NCBI GenBank assembly: GCA_026874595.1
Contig: CM049314.1
Coordinates: 9,726,729 to 9,790,728 of the forward strand
Length of the DNA stretch: 64,000 bases
DNA from: Sipunculus nudus
Lineage: Eukaryota > Annelida > Sipuncula > Golfingiida > Sipunculidae
Direction of reading: 5' to 3'
Under the pieces are notes generated by a model. That model saw only the letters and a list, made by a program, of their open reading frames with translations. It did not search any database and had not been told where the DNA came from. Below are positions 25,391 to 38,400 of the stretch, piece by piece. Numbering within the stretch: the stretch's first letter is position 1; every line of letters begins with the position of its first letter. Position numbers and translations under genes: made by a program.

Positions 25391-27610
25391 TAGATCACCA
25401 GGAGTTGTAGCTGGGGGGTTATAACATCAGGAAATCACCAGGGGTTGTTGCTGGGGGATAATAACATCAGTAGATCACCAGGAGTTGTAGCTAGGGGGTT
25501 ATAACATCAGGAAACCACCAGGGGTTGTTGCTGGGAGATAATAACATCGGGAGATCACCTGGAATCGTGGCTGGGGGATTATAACATCAGAAGACCAACA
25601 GGAGTCGTGGCTGGGGGGTTATAACATCAGAAGACCACCAGAGGGTTGTTGCTGGGGGATAAAAACATCAGTAGATCACCGGGAGTCGTGGCTGGGGGGT
25701 TATAACATCAGGAGACCACCAGGGGTTGTTGCTGGGGGATTATAACATCAGAAGACCAACAGGAGACGTGGCTTGGGGGTTATAACATCAGGAGACCACC
25801 AGGGGTTGTTGCTGGGGGATAATAATATCAGTAGATCACCGGGAGTCGTGGCTGGGGGATTATAACATCAGGAGACCACCACGGGTTGTTGCTGGGGGAT
25901 AATAACATCAGTAGATCACCAGGAGTTGTAGATTGGGGGTTATAACAATAGAAGACCAACAGGAGTCGTGGCTGGGGGGTTATAACATCAGAAGACCAAC
26001 AGGGGTTGTTGCTGGGGGATAATAACATCAGTAGATCACCGGGAGTCGTGGCTTGGGGATTATTACAATAGAAGACCAACAGGAGTCGTGGCTGGGGGGT
26101 TTTAACATCAGGAGACCACCAGGGTTTGTTGCTGGGAGATAATAACGTCAGTAGATCACCAGGATTTGTAGCTGGGGGATTATAACATCAGAAGACCAAC
26201 AGGCGTCGTAGTTGGGGGATTATAACATCAGGATGCCACCAGGAGTCGTGACTTGGGGATTATAACATCAGTAGACCACCAGGAGTAGTTGCTGAGAGAT
26301 TATAACACCAGTAGAAAGGAGCCATGAATGGGAGATTTTAAAACCAGTTGACACTCAGGAGCCATGGCTAGGAGATTATAAAATCAGTATACCACCAGGA
26401 ATAGTAGCTGGGGGATTATATTATCAGAAGACACCCCAGGGTCGTGGCTGGGGGATAAAACATCAGGAGACCACCAGGGGTTGATGCTGGGGGATAATAA
26501 CATCAGTAGATCACCAGAAGTTGTAGCTGGGGGATTATAACATCAGAAGACCACCAGGGGTTGTGGCTGGGGGGTTATAACATCAGAAGACCACCAGGTG
26601 TTGTTGCTTGGGAATAATAACATCAGTAGATCACCAGGGGTTAAAGCTGGGGGGTTATAACATCGGGAAACCATCAGGAGTCGTGGCTGGGGGATAATAA
26701 CATCAGTACATCACCAGGAGTAGTAGCTGGGGGGTTATAACATCAGGAGACTACCAGGGGTTGTTGCTGGGTGATAATCACATCAGTAGAACACCGGGAG
26801 TCGTGGCTGGGGGATTATAACATCAGAAGACCAACAGGAGTCGTGGCTCGGGGATAATAATATCAGTAGATCACCAGAGGGTTGTTGCTGGGGGATAATA
26901 ACATCAGTAGATCACCGGGAGTCGTGGCTGGGGGATTATAAAATCAGAAGACCAACAGGAGTCGTGGCTCGGGGGTTATAACATCAGGAGACCGCCAGGG
27001 GTTGTTGCTGGGGGATAATAACATCAGTAGATCACCAGGAGTTGTAGCTGGGGGATTATAACATCAGAAGACCAACAGGAGTCGTGGCTGGGGGTTATTA
27101 CATCAGGAGACCACCAGGGGTTGTTGCTGGGTGATAATAACATCAGTAGATCAACGGGAGTCGTGGCTGGGGATTATAACATTAGAAGACCAACAGGAGC
27201 CATGGCTCGGGGGGTTATAACATCAGGAGACCGCCAGGGGTTGTTGCTGGGGGATAATAACATCAGTAGATCACCAGGAGTTGTAGCTGGGGGATTATAA
27301 CATCAGAAGACCAACAGGAGTCGTGGCTGGGGGGTTATAACATCAGGAGACCACCAGGGGTTGTTGCTGGGGGATAATAACATCAGTAGATCACCAGTTG
27401 TAGCTGGGAGATTAAAACATCAGAAGACCAATAGGCGTCGTAGTTGGGGGGTTATAACATCAGGAGACCACCAGGGGTTGTTGCTGGGGGAAAATAACAT
27501 CAGTAGACCGCCAGGAGTTGTAGCTGGGGGGTTATAACATCAGAAGACCACCCAGAGTCGTGGCTTGGGGATTATAACATCAGGAGACCACCAGTTGTGG
27601 GTGGGGGGTT
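25391..27610 (+). repeat. Large-scale duplication inside the minisatellite, unit 1
   Basis: Variant order here is repeated with an offset of 2270 bp at the left end, shrinking to about 2113 bp at the right end. Diagnostic oddities are shared, for example GAGAGATTATAACACCAGTA at about 26290 and 28567, and ACACTCAGGAGCCATGGCTA at about 26351 and 28621. Confidence 0.8.
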
Positions 27611-27660
27611 ATAACATCAGGAGACCACCAGGGGTTGTAGCTGGGGGATTATAATATCAG

Positions 27661-29730
27661 TAGATCACCAGGGGTTGTAGCTGGGGGGTTATAACATCAG
27701 GAAATCACCAGGGGTTGTTGCTGGGGGATAATAACATCAGTAGATAACCAGGAGTTGTAGCTAGGGGGTTATAACATCAGGAGACCACCAGGGGTTGTTG
27801 CTGAGTGATAATAACATCGGTAGATCACCGGGAGTCGTGGCTGGGGGATTATAACATCAGAAGACCAACAGGAGTCTAGGCTGGGGGGTTATAACATCAG
27901 AAGACCACCAGAGGGTTGTTCCTGGGGGAAAATAACATCAGTAGATCACCGGGAGTCGTGGCTGGGGGGTTATAACATCAGGAGACCACCAGGGGTTGTT
28001 GCTTGGGGATTATAACATCAGAAGACCAACAGGAGACGTGGCTTGGGGGTTATAACATCAGGAGACCACCAGGGGTTGTTGCTGGGGGATAATAATATAA
28101 GTAGATCACCGGGAGTCGTGGCTGGGGGATTTTAACATCAGGAGACCACCACGGGTTGTTGCTGGGGGATAATAACATCAGTAGATCACCAGGAGTTGTA
28201 GATTGGGGGTTATAACAATAGAAGACCAACAGGAGTCGTGGCTGGGGGGTTATAACATCAGAAGACCAACAGGGGTTGTTGCTGGGGGATAATCACATCA
28301 GTAGATCACCGGGAGTCGTGGCTGGGGGATTATTACAATAGAAGACCAACAGGAGTCGTGGCTGGGGGGTTATAACATCAGGAGACCACCAGGGGTTGTT
28401 GCTGGGAGATAATAACGTCAGTAGATCACCAGGATTTGTAGCTTGGGGATTATAACATCAGAAGACCAACAGGCGTCGTAGTTGGGGGATTATAACATCA
28501 GGAGGCCACCAGGAGTCGTGACTGGGGGATTATAACATCAGTAGACCACCAGGAGTAGTTGATGAGAGATTATAACACCAGTAGACAGGAGCCATGAATG
28601 GGAGATTTTAAAACCAGTTGACACTCAGGAGCCATGGCTAGGAGATTATAATATCAGTAGACCACCAGGAATAGTAGCTGGGGGATTATATTATCAGAAG
28701 ACCACCCAGGGTCGTGGCTGGGGGATAAAACATCAGGAGACCACCAGGGGTTGATGCTGGGGGATAATAACATCAGTAGATCACCAGGAGTTGTAGCTGG
28801 GGGATTATAACATCAGAAGACCACCAGGGGTTGTGGCTGGGGGTTATAACATCAGAAGACCACCAGGTGTTGTTGCTGGGGGATAATAACATCAGTAGAT
28901 CACCAGGGGTTGAAGCTGGGGGGTTATAACATCGGGAAACCACCAGGAGTCGTGGCTGGGGGATAATAACATCAGTACATCACCAGGAGTAGTAGCTGGG
29001 GGTTATAACATCAGGAGACTACCAGGGGTTGTTGCTGGGTGATAATCACATCAGTAGATCACCGGGAGTCGTGACTTGGGGATTATAACATCAGAAGACC
29101 AACAGGAGTCGTGGCTCGGGGGTTATACCATCAGGAGACCGCCAGGGGTTGTTGCTCGGGGATAATAACATCAGTAGATCACCAGGAGTTGTAGCTGGGG
29201 GATTATAACATCAGAAGACCAACAGGAGTCGTGGCTGGGGGGTTATAACATCAGGAGACCACCAGGGGTTGTTGCTGGGGGATAATAACATCAGTAGATC
29301 ACCGGGAGTCGTGGCTGGGGGATTATAACATTAGAAGACCAACAGGAGTCGTGGCTCGGGGGGTTATAACATCAGGAGACCGCCAGGGGTTGTTGCTGGG
29401 GGATAATAACATCAGAAGACCAACAGGAGTCGTGGCTGGGGGGGTTATAACATCAGGAGACCACCAGGGGTTGTTGCTGGGGGATAATAACATCAGTAGA
29501 TCACCAGGAGTTGTAGCTGGGAGATTAAAACATCAGAAGACCAACAGGCGTCGTAGTTGGGGGGTTATAACATCAGGAGACCACCAGAGGTTGTTGCTGG
29601 GGGAAAATAACATCAGTTGACCGCCAGGAGTTGTAGCTGGGGGGTTATAACATCAGAAGACCACTCAGAGTCGTGGCTTGGGGATTATAACATCAGGAGA
29701 CCACAAGTTGTGGGTGGGGGATAATAACAT
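27661..29730 (+). repeat. Large-scale duplication inside the minisatellite, unit 2
   Basis: Second copy of 25391-27610. It lacks about 160 bp (four 40-bp units) relative to the first copy, which accounts for the change in offset. A partial third copy of the tail pattern appears near 30000-30240. Confidence 0.8.
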
Positions 29731-31493
29731 CAGTAGATCACCAGTAGTTGTAGCTGGGGGATTATAATATCAGGAGACCACTAGGAGTCGTGGCTGGGGG
29801 ATTATAACATCAGGAGACCACCAAGACTCGTGGTTGGGGGATAATAACATCAGTAGACCACCAGGAGTCGGGGCTGGGGGATTTTAACATCAGGAGACCA
29901 CCAGGGGTTGTGGCTGGGGAGTTATCACATCAGGAGACCAACAGGAGTCGTGGCTTGGGAGTTATAACATTAGGAGACCACCAGGGGGTGTGGCTTTGGG
30001 ATATTAACATCAGTAGATCACCGGGAGTCGTGGCTGGGGGATTATAACATCAGAAGACCAACAGGAGTCGTGGCTCGGGGGTTATAACATCAGGAGACCG
30101 CCAGGGGTTGTTGCTGGGGGATAATAACATCAGTAGATCACCAGGAGTTGTAGCTGGGGGATTATAACATCAGAAGACCAACAGGAGTCGTGGCTTGGGG
30201 ATTATAACATCAGGAGACCACCAGTTGTGGGTGGGGGATAATAACATCAGTAGTTGTAGCTGGGGGATTATAATATCAGGAGACCACTAGGAGTCGTGGC
30301 TGGGGGATTATAACATCAGGAGACCACCAAGAGTCGTGGCTGGGGGATTATAACATCAGGAGACCACCAGTTGTGGGTGGGGGATAATAACATCAGTAGT
30401 TGTAGCTGGGGGATTTTAACATCAGGAGACCACCAGGGGTTGTGGCTGGGGGATAATAACATCAGGAGACCAACAGGAGTCGTGGCTGGGGGGTTATAAC
30501 ATTAGGAGACCACCAGGGGGTGTGGCTGGGGGATAATAACATCAGTAGATCACCGGGAGTCGTGGCTGGGGGATTATAACATCAGTAGATCACCAGGAGT
30601 TGTAGCTGGGGGATTATAACATCAGAAGACCACCAGGGGTTGTGGCTGGGGGGTTAGAACATCAGTAGATCACCGGGAGTCGTGGCTGGGGGATTATAAC
30701 ATCAGAAGACCAACAGGAGTCGTGGCTTGGGGGTTATTACATCAGGAGACCACCAGGGGTTGTTGCTGGGGGATAATAACATCAGTAGATCACCAGGAGT
30801 TGAAGGTGGGGATTATAACATCAGAAGACCAACAGGAGTCGTGGCGGGGGGATTATAACATCAGGAGACCACCAGGAGTTGTGGCTGGGAATTAATTATA
30901 ACATCAGGAGACCACCAAGAGTTGTCGCTTGGGGATTAGAACATCAGGAGACCACCAGGTGTTGTGGATGGGGGATTATAACATCTGGAGACCACCAGGA
31001 GTCGTGGCTGAGGGATAATAACATCAGGAGACAACCAGGAGTCTTGGCTGGGTGATTATAAGGTCAGTAGACCACCAGGAGTTGTTGCTTTGGGATTATA
31101 ACACCACTAAACAGGAGCCATTGCTGGGATATTATTAGACTAGTAGACAGTCAGGAGCCATGGCAGGGAGATTATAACACCAGTACACAGAAGCAATGGC
31201 TGGAAGATTGTAACACCAGTAGACAGGAGCCATGGCTGGGAGATTGTAACACCAGTAAACTGGTGAACAGAACTGTAAAACAGCCACTCTTAAAATCATC
31301 AGTTTTTTACAGATATTGAAAATGCACACCAGAAACAAGTAAGTAAGAAAACATTAAGCTTTTCGTTATTTTATTGATGTCACATGTTGGGATTACTTTG
31401 CAATTTGAACCTTTAAACAGCTTTCAAAACAACAGTATCTCCCTACTAATGAGACAACAGCGTTATACATATATACACATACTTTTATGTGTG

Positions 31494-31495
<2 letters not shown>

Positions 31496-31525
<30 letters not shown>

Positions 31526-31540
31526 TATATATATATATAT
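31496..31540. repeat. (GTAT)n / (TA)n microsatellite
   Basis: A tetranucleotide run grading into a TA run. Confidence 0.9.
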
Positions 31541-31880
31541 AAAACCTTGTATGAAATATGTACATCTGATGGATACCACAATAAACAGAACAGATACTTC
31601 ATACACAGAACCTGCCCTACACAGAACAGAAAACTGCTGAGCCTACTGAAATAAATAATTTGTGACATCCAGTTTGTTTTATATACTGCTTCTGCTGAGT
31701 GCAGCACCATTGCTTGATGATATCCATTGATTTTGTGTTGTCTCACAGTTTTCAACAATTTTTAGCTTTGTTAAAAAGATTCAACTGGTGAATATCTTAA
31801 ATTCATTTGTGTACAGGTATACAGTGCTGAAAGATATATTTATAATAAATAATGCTCGAAACAATGAGTGTGGCAGTTTC

Positions 31881-31886
31881 TTTATT
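31881..31886 (-). promoter_or_regulatory. Candidate polyadenylation signal for ENOX
   Basis: TTTATT on the plus strand reads AATAAA on the minus strand, about 350 nt past the ENOX stop codon. It is the nearest canonical hexamer I found, but AT-rich sequence makes chance matches common. Confidence 0.3.
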
Positions 31887-32234
31887 TTTAAACGTATAAA
31901 GCTGTACCTTGGAGATCCTATGAAATGATATTTACTTGCGATCAATTTCCATCCCTTCAAAGGATTACTTAAACAAAATATTTTCTGTTTTTGCAGGTGC
32001 AAGTCTATGCATCAAACTATACTCTATACAAGCTCTAACCCAGGGTGTCCTTTTTTTCTTCAGTACAGTTGACTTAATGCCAAATCAATGATTGTGCAGC
32101 TAATCTTCAAATCCTTCATGTTAAGAATCACAGGCTCCTTAGAGGAACATAGACATGCAACAAACTTACTTTTAACAAAATACTTCTTATATAAAGACAA
32201 ATACAAAAACATTATAATGCATGTAAATATGTAT

Positions 32235-32449
32235 TCAAAGTGAGCCAGGGTCAAACCCAATGAAGTGCCACCTCCTCTCCAGGGACGCTCCAACACCATG
32301 CACTTTTTGGCGGAACAGTTGACTGGCACCCTCCAACAAAGTCTCCAGTTCTCCAGCTCTTATAGTGAATTTGAGCTGCTGGAGGTACGACCAGATATAA
32401 TCCGTGCTGGCACCAAACGGATGTACGTGAAGAAACACAGAGATCAAAC
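32235..32449 (-). CDS. ENOX: ENOX coding exon 13 (C-terminus)
   Basis: 215 nt from acceptor TTTATTCACAG to the stop. Holds the family's most conserved end: [20 protein letters not shown] and [10 protein letters not shown]. In human ENOX2 these positions are linked to copper (HVH) and adenine-nucleotide (GVGASL) binding. No cysteine occurs in this exon; vertebrate copies have one after the ERRW/EKRW helix. Confidence 0.96.
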
Positions 32450-35400
32450 CTGTGAATAAATACAGTCATCATCAGCTTCTGAACAGGTCACATTACACCG
32501 TGACACTGGGATGTAATAATATGGTGTCTCAGTATATGATACATATCACAATACTTTGCTCATGATATGATACACGATACAATACATTTGTGATGTATAA
32601 TAATTTTGATTCTGCGCAAAATTATCCCTTGTATACAGAAATGTAAATACAGCTTGAACTCCCGTGCTTCATTAGCATATTTAAATGAGATTTGGTGTTT
32701 AAAGTACACAAGTGCCACCTATTCATAACTGCGAGTACTACGACCATTGGGAAATTTAAGCATATTGTTTTTGTCGGACAGACTACCAGTGTTAAAGCTT
32801 GATTCTTTTAAATAAATCAAGTATAAACCAATCCTGAATAAATAGCAAGTTTTAATAGACAAACCAGACTGGATAACGTGTCAGTGCTCCGAAACAGAGC
32901 GAGCAAGCGTGTGACAGGCACCGCTTCATACCCGATGTTTGACTGTGTACCCTATCGTTGCTAAAAGAATACGCATATTTTCAATTATATACTATGATGG
33001 AAAGGGTACCCATGATCCATATTCCGAGCTCCCATCTCTGTGCTAAGCATATGAAATATTCTACAAGCGTTATTTGACCCAGTGATTTCGGCTGTGAACC
33101 ACCGCTTCGGTCGCCATACACAAGCACCCACTGACTGAGGTCAAGGGTCGTAACCATGGAGATGACACGCTAAGCAGACCCAAAAACCAACCCCAGGGCG
33201 GCCAAGCTGTGCACAGCTGTTGTAACGTTATAGCCTTTACATGTACACGCGCATCAATAGCCCGCTCTGCATGTGATTTTAGCTGCTTTGCAGTTTACAT
33301 TCAGTCTTAATTAAATCATTCACAAAGTAACAGACCTGTTTTCACCATTTTGTTGATAAAATCATACTAAGATAATGTCACGGTTAAAGGATTTATATAC
33401 AGTTTTTCTGGCCAAATCCATCAGCTGATCAGGGTTGACCTCATGACAGACGGCACCTCTGGACCAGCGCTCACAAAAATGTGTACCCTAGCTTTGCTAA
33501 ACCACTTTAAAATCTGATATTTTCAATAACTATACATTTTTTTATGCACTTTCTTTTATTATGGTCTGTTTACTGCAGTCGGAATATTTACCCACTATTT
33601 TATGGATTTTCTGAGCGTTCCTCTCGTCGCGCAAGTAGGTCATAGACATGTTGAAACATGCCATTTAAAAAGTCACATGACAATGGTCACATGATTTATT
33701 AATGTCCATTCTCACCCTCAGATGGCAGGACATATCCATGAGTGGACACAATGTTGTGAAGCGCACACAGTTTGTGGCGTTTGAAAAAAGACCAAGTCCG
33801 AGTATATCTATGCGCGTTCATGTTCCTTTTTACTGCTAGGTGTCGGGTCAATCGCCGCTGAAGTAAACAAAGACCACGTGCAGACGCATGGGAGATTAGG
33901 CTGAATAGGCTGACCATCTTAAGATAGATTTCCAAACTTCAAGAAAATTAATTTCAAAATCAGATGCTATTCAGCTCGTTTCTTGCTAATGACATTTCAC
34001 TTTATATGATTCAAATGTATCTGTAAGTCTATTTCTAAATATCAGACTTCACTTTTAGTCAATGAATCAAATATCATCAACTAAAATGAGACAGGGACCT
34101 CTGACAATACTGATATGCTAGCCGACTTTGTATCGCAGTGTATAAGTGTGAATCATTTCAGCCAGACTGTGACACAATACACATTATATTATTTTATTTA
34201 TTTTATTTTTCTAAAATATTTAATTAGTTCAGAGGTTTAACATTTAACATTAATTGTAAATACTGTAAATATACAGAAGCCAATGACAGCAAGAAAGTTA
34301 CAACCCATAGTTTAAAGGTTCCTCTGTACACAGACTGGAAGTACCTACCTATAAGTCTGGTATCTTTTTCAGAAGTCAAGGCAGGGCTGGTTGTCTGAGA
34401 GCTCACAACGGTTGACTCCAAACCTGAAGAACCTGGGATCTCACTTCCCTCCTTCTTAGATGTTTCCTATAAATAATACATACAATTGTAGCTTTGTAGC
34501 CTGTCTTATATATGTCCTCTTTGTCTCAAAATAAAATAATATAATAATTTCATGTAATAAAAAATAAACATAAAAGATCAAGATCCAGAATTTCCAATTT
34601 GTGTTCCAATTACAATGAATAATTGCATTTATCATACTTCTGGATTTTGTCATTATAGAGGCAGTAGGCAGAAGCCACAAATCAAACCCATCTCAGAGCA
34701 AACACCATGCAGTTAAGTACTTAAAATTACACTATCAAAGGAATATCTCATGTTTTAATGCAATAACTCTAATATTTTAACAAAGGTAAGGTTTCATGAT
34801 GTCAACAATCCTGACTGACTGAAACTTAACAAAAGGTGAAGTAATATTACTGCTTAAAATACAAATTATCAAAATGCCCAAGAACAAGACTTAAGAAATT
34901 TTATTCTACTTAAAAGATTTAAATATAATAATATATTTGTGGGTGCTAATTTTTGGTTCATACTTCTTAAAGTCCTAGAGGCAATTTTCTCTAAAATTTC
35001 TTATTTTACCTATTTGTGAATTAAATGACAACATTTGGAGTTCATTTAAACATCCATTATGAAGAGTTACTACATACAGCTAAGTAAACATAAGTATTAG
35101 TGATGATGTTAATATAGGGCCAGAATAAACAGGCACCTACCTCAGTAGGTTTTCTCCTGGCTTCAATCAGTTGCTGTAAGAGTAAAGTTATTGAAACACT
35201 TAAATTTACAGTCAAAGCATGTTTCATATACATGTGATATTATATGTAAATTTTTTTATCAACCATACATTGCAAAATGATATGTGTCTACTCATGACAG
35301 CCAGGTACAGGTACTCTGAACTGTGTACCGAGGTACAAGTACATGAACCCAACCCTGGAACAAGGTTTGGGTGAATAAGAATTAAATGTACTTTTTTTGG

Positions 35401-38400
35401 GATTCACATTTTTTAATTGGTGCTGAAAACAGTTTGTTTTAAGGAAGGATTTACCCCAGATGTTATAAAATATAACTGGGGAAAATGAGATCATAAGATC
35501 CTTCCCTTTAAGACTGTGAGAATCTGACTTAAATCTTTGATTTCAAAAATGGGCATTGAAGTAGTTGTTCTGTGTTCCTGATGTCAAACTTAAAATTCTT
35601 TTAGGAACTGGGAAACCATACATTTTGACCCCTCGTAATGTATATTGGTGCCAACTGACCTGTTGCATGCCCTGCAGTGCGTGCTGTAACGCCTTGATCT
35701 GCATGGTCCGCTCATCAGTCTTGTTTTTCTCTTCTTGTTTCAGTAACTCCACCTCATTGCGGTATGCTTCCAGCTGACACTTCAGCTGATCGTTCTCGTC
35801 ACGATAATGCAGTAACTCGGCTTCCACTGGTGAAAATCACATAAAATTATTTGGGACCTGCCAGCACTCAGACATCCTCAAACATGTCTCAAAATTTACT
35901 GTATTAAAACTTATTTGCACATTTGCTTGCCACTGTTACTACCACCTCACATGATTTTTTAGGTGCATGACTTCTAGGGAGCTTTCCTCAAACATGTCAA
36001 TACATTAAGATGACTGATTACATATATTTCAATTTCTGAATTAATACCTTTTTACTATGAGTCTAGAAAAGACTTTAGAAATGCACAGAAAAAAAAATGG
36101 AGACAAAAGGTAAATTTAGTTAAAAACAAAAAATGCAATGACACACTTACTTATCAATGTAAAAGTGAGTCACAATTTACACAGATAAGCCTAACAATGC
36201 CATGGGCAGGCCAGAATTCAAAATATGCAACTTTGGTACCTAGGCATTGTCTATGAGAGGTTGTTACTTTCTTGATTTCAGATAAAACCTGCTGAGCCAA
36301 TATACAATAGCTATTTATATTTAAGATGAGAAAATACAAAAGAAATCACTATTACTGAGTTTACCTGAGATAAACTACTGCCTAGTAACAATTACAACAT
36401 TTTTTTTTATTTCCTGTAGGATATTTTCCAGTAGAATATTTTCTCATAAAATATCTTCTGTAGAAATGATTACCAGTCATCAGAGAGAGGCTCAGAAATC
36501 TTGAACTATTCCAATGAAGACTAGTGCTAAGGAATTTCTATGAAGTATTTTGTTGACTCCCTAGATGCAAACTATATGCAAAGAAATCCCACTTACCCAA
36601 TGAAACACAAAGCAACTCCCTCAGTTACCAGGATCTCATTTAGGATAACATTAAGACAGGCAGGTCTTTATACATTTTTTATACAAGATTTTATTTTGGT
36701 TAAATAGCACATGCATGAATGCAAGTATGTTGCCTGTATATGGCACACAATAATCCTTCTATGTCCATAAAGAGAGTCAAAGAGTGGAAAACATATTTTA
36801 TAGTGGTGTGCCATTTAATTATAATGTTGACCAGTCATTTCCTTTCATGATCAATTAAACCAATTGCATTTTTGCATAATCTATCACAAACAATTATGTA
36901 TGCACATCAAATTAAGTCATATTGTCTGGATAAAATATCTGCAGCACAAATTAGTGAACAGCATTAAAACTTAAAACTTGTTCCACAAATAAAAGTCAAC
37001 AACCCTGTACCATAAATACTTCAGGCATAATTCTTAAAATGTTACATAAAACAACTGATTAATAATCAATCATCAGTCTTTTTTTTATCATCAATCAACA
37101 ACTATGATTTTACAACCGATTCCTACCACTCATATCAAATGCATAACATCGGGCAATATGACAACCACAGCTACTGATTGATTCATGACTTGTCCTCATA
37201 ACACCAGGCAGTATGACAACCACAGCTACTGAATAATTCACAACTTATCCTCATAATAAAATTTCTTACCCAGCCCAGCATCTTGTCGTTGCTTTTTGTG
37301 CATCGGCTCGCTGTCCTCAGAATCTGACAGGTCCATTTCCCGTTCCTCCCGCTGCTGCAGATACTCAGTCTGGTGAGACTCGTACACATCCTGCAAAAGG
37401 GCAAACAGTCAGACGACCGAGAAATATCAATAATACCCCCTCCCCATGCTTCTAACCCCCACAAACACTTTAATATGGTTAATATTATTTTTTTTTCATC
37501 TAAACGATATCAATAGTTTTAAGTATTTTCATCAAAAGTTTATTGTAAATAAAATACTACAGCAACCATAGAAACTAAAAAGAGTTTTTGGATAAAAACA
37601 GAACAGACAACTCTGGTGACCTTAATAAATTTCTGCCCATTCACAGGAGAAGAGAATATTTATATTAAATTCATACTTAATATTAATATTATATATAAAT
37701 ACTTTAAATAGTATCTGCTTTGAAGGCAAAATGAACAAGCAAGTCATTTAGTGTTTTCAAGTACCTATATACAATCAAAATTATATATATAAACCACACT
37801 GTGTATAAAATGAAAACCCCTTTCTTCTTTATTCTTTTATTCCCATTCAATATTATAAAGTTAATATACAATTCTTGTGTTACAAATGACACTTTAAAAC
37901 CCACTGATTAGCACAGTGGTTGTTGACTAGTACAGAATGTAATATTATGAGTTACTCTGTTGAATTCCTGATATTCCTGTTTTCTTCTGCTGTGCTGACC
38001 ACCTGATGAGCTTGCTCAGGTACCTGACGAGCTTGCTCAGGTGAGCAGTAAACTCCTCCTGGTCCGTTTGTTCTCAGCCGCGTCTCTCATGGCCTCCCTC
38101 TCACTTACCTTTTGGCTCCCAACTGAGTATATTACCAGTTTATATACCAATACCTTTTGAAATAAACACTTCTAGGGGACCTGTGACATACACAAGTCTT
38201 TATTTGCATTGGAAAATTCACACAAACTGCTGGTTTCTGGCAAATATGTATTATTTGCATCTTATCTTCATTATTCCAACCTTTACAGAAGATTTTCACG
38301 ATTCAATAAGGAAAACTATTCAAATGGGATAAATGTTAAGCCAGTGCAACTCACAGTTTCTTTTTTTAAAGAAACTGTGAAGTTAAATGTTCTGTTACTT

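Larger units (their letters stand above)
23560..31262. repeat. 7.7-kb hierarchical minisatellite
   Basis: Roughly 190 tandem units. Units at the edges (23560-24960 and 31080-31262) are about 36 bp, like ATTATAACACCAGTAGACAG + GAGCCGTGGCTGGGAG. Units in the middle (24960-31080) are about 40 bp, like ATAACATCAGAAGACCAACA + GGAGTCGTGGCTGGGGGATT. In the middle, three alternating variants (AAGACCAACAGGAGTCGTGG, GAGACCACCAGGGGTTGTTG and TAGATCACCGGGAGTCGTGG) give a 120-bp higher-order period. A block of about 2.2 kb starting near 25391 is repeated from about 27661. The plus strand is strongly G-rich. Open frames through it arise because 36 and 120 are multiples of three. The array ends about 1 kb past the ENOX stop codon. 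Confidence 0.95.

Noticed and set aside
23560-31262. Regular 36-40 bp repeats as a CRISPR array
   Set aside because: There are no unique spacers between repeats, and the window is a eukaryotic genome.
24648-31338. Open frames on both strands across the minisatellite (12- and 40-residue repeats)
   Set aside because: They follow directly from 36-bp and 120-bp periods, change with every unit indel, and have no start, splice or family support.
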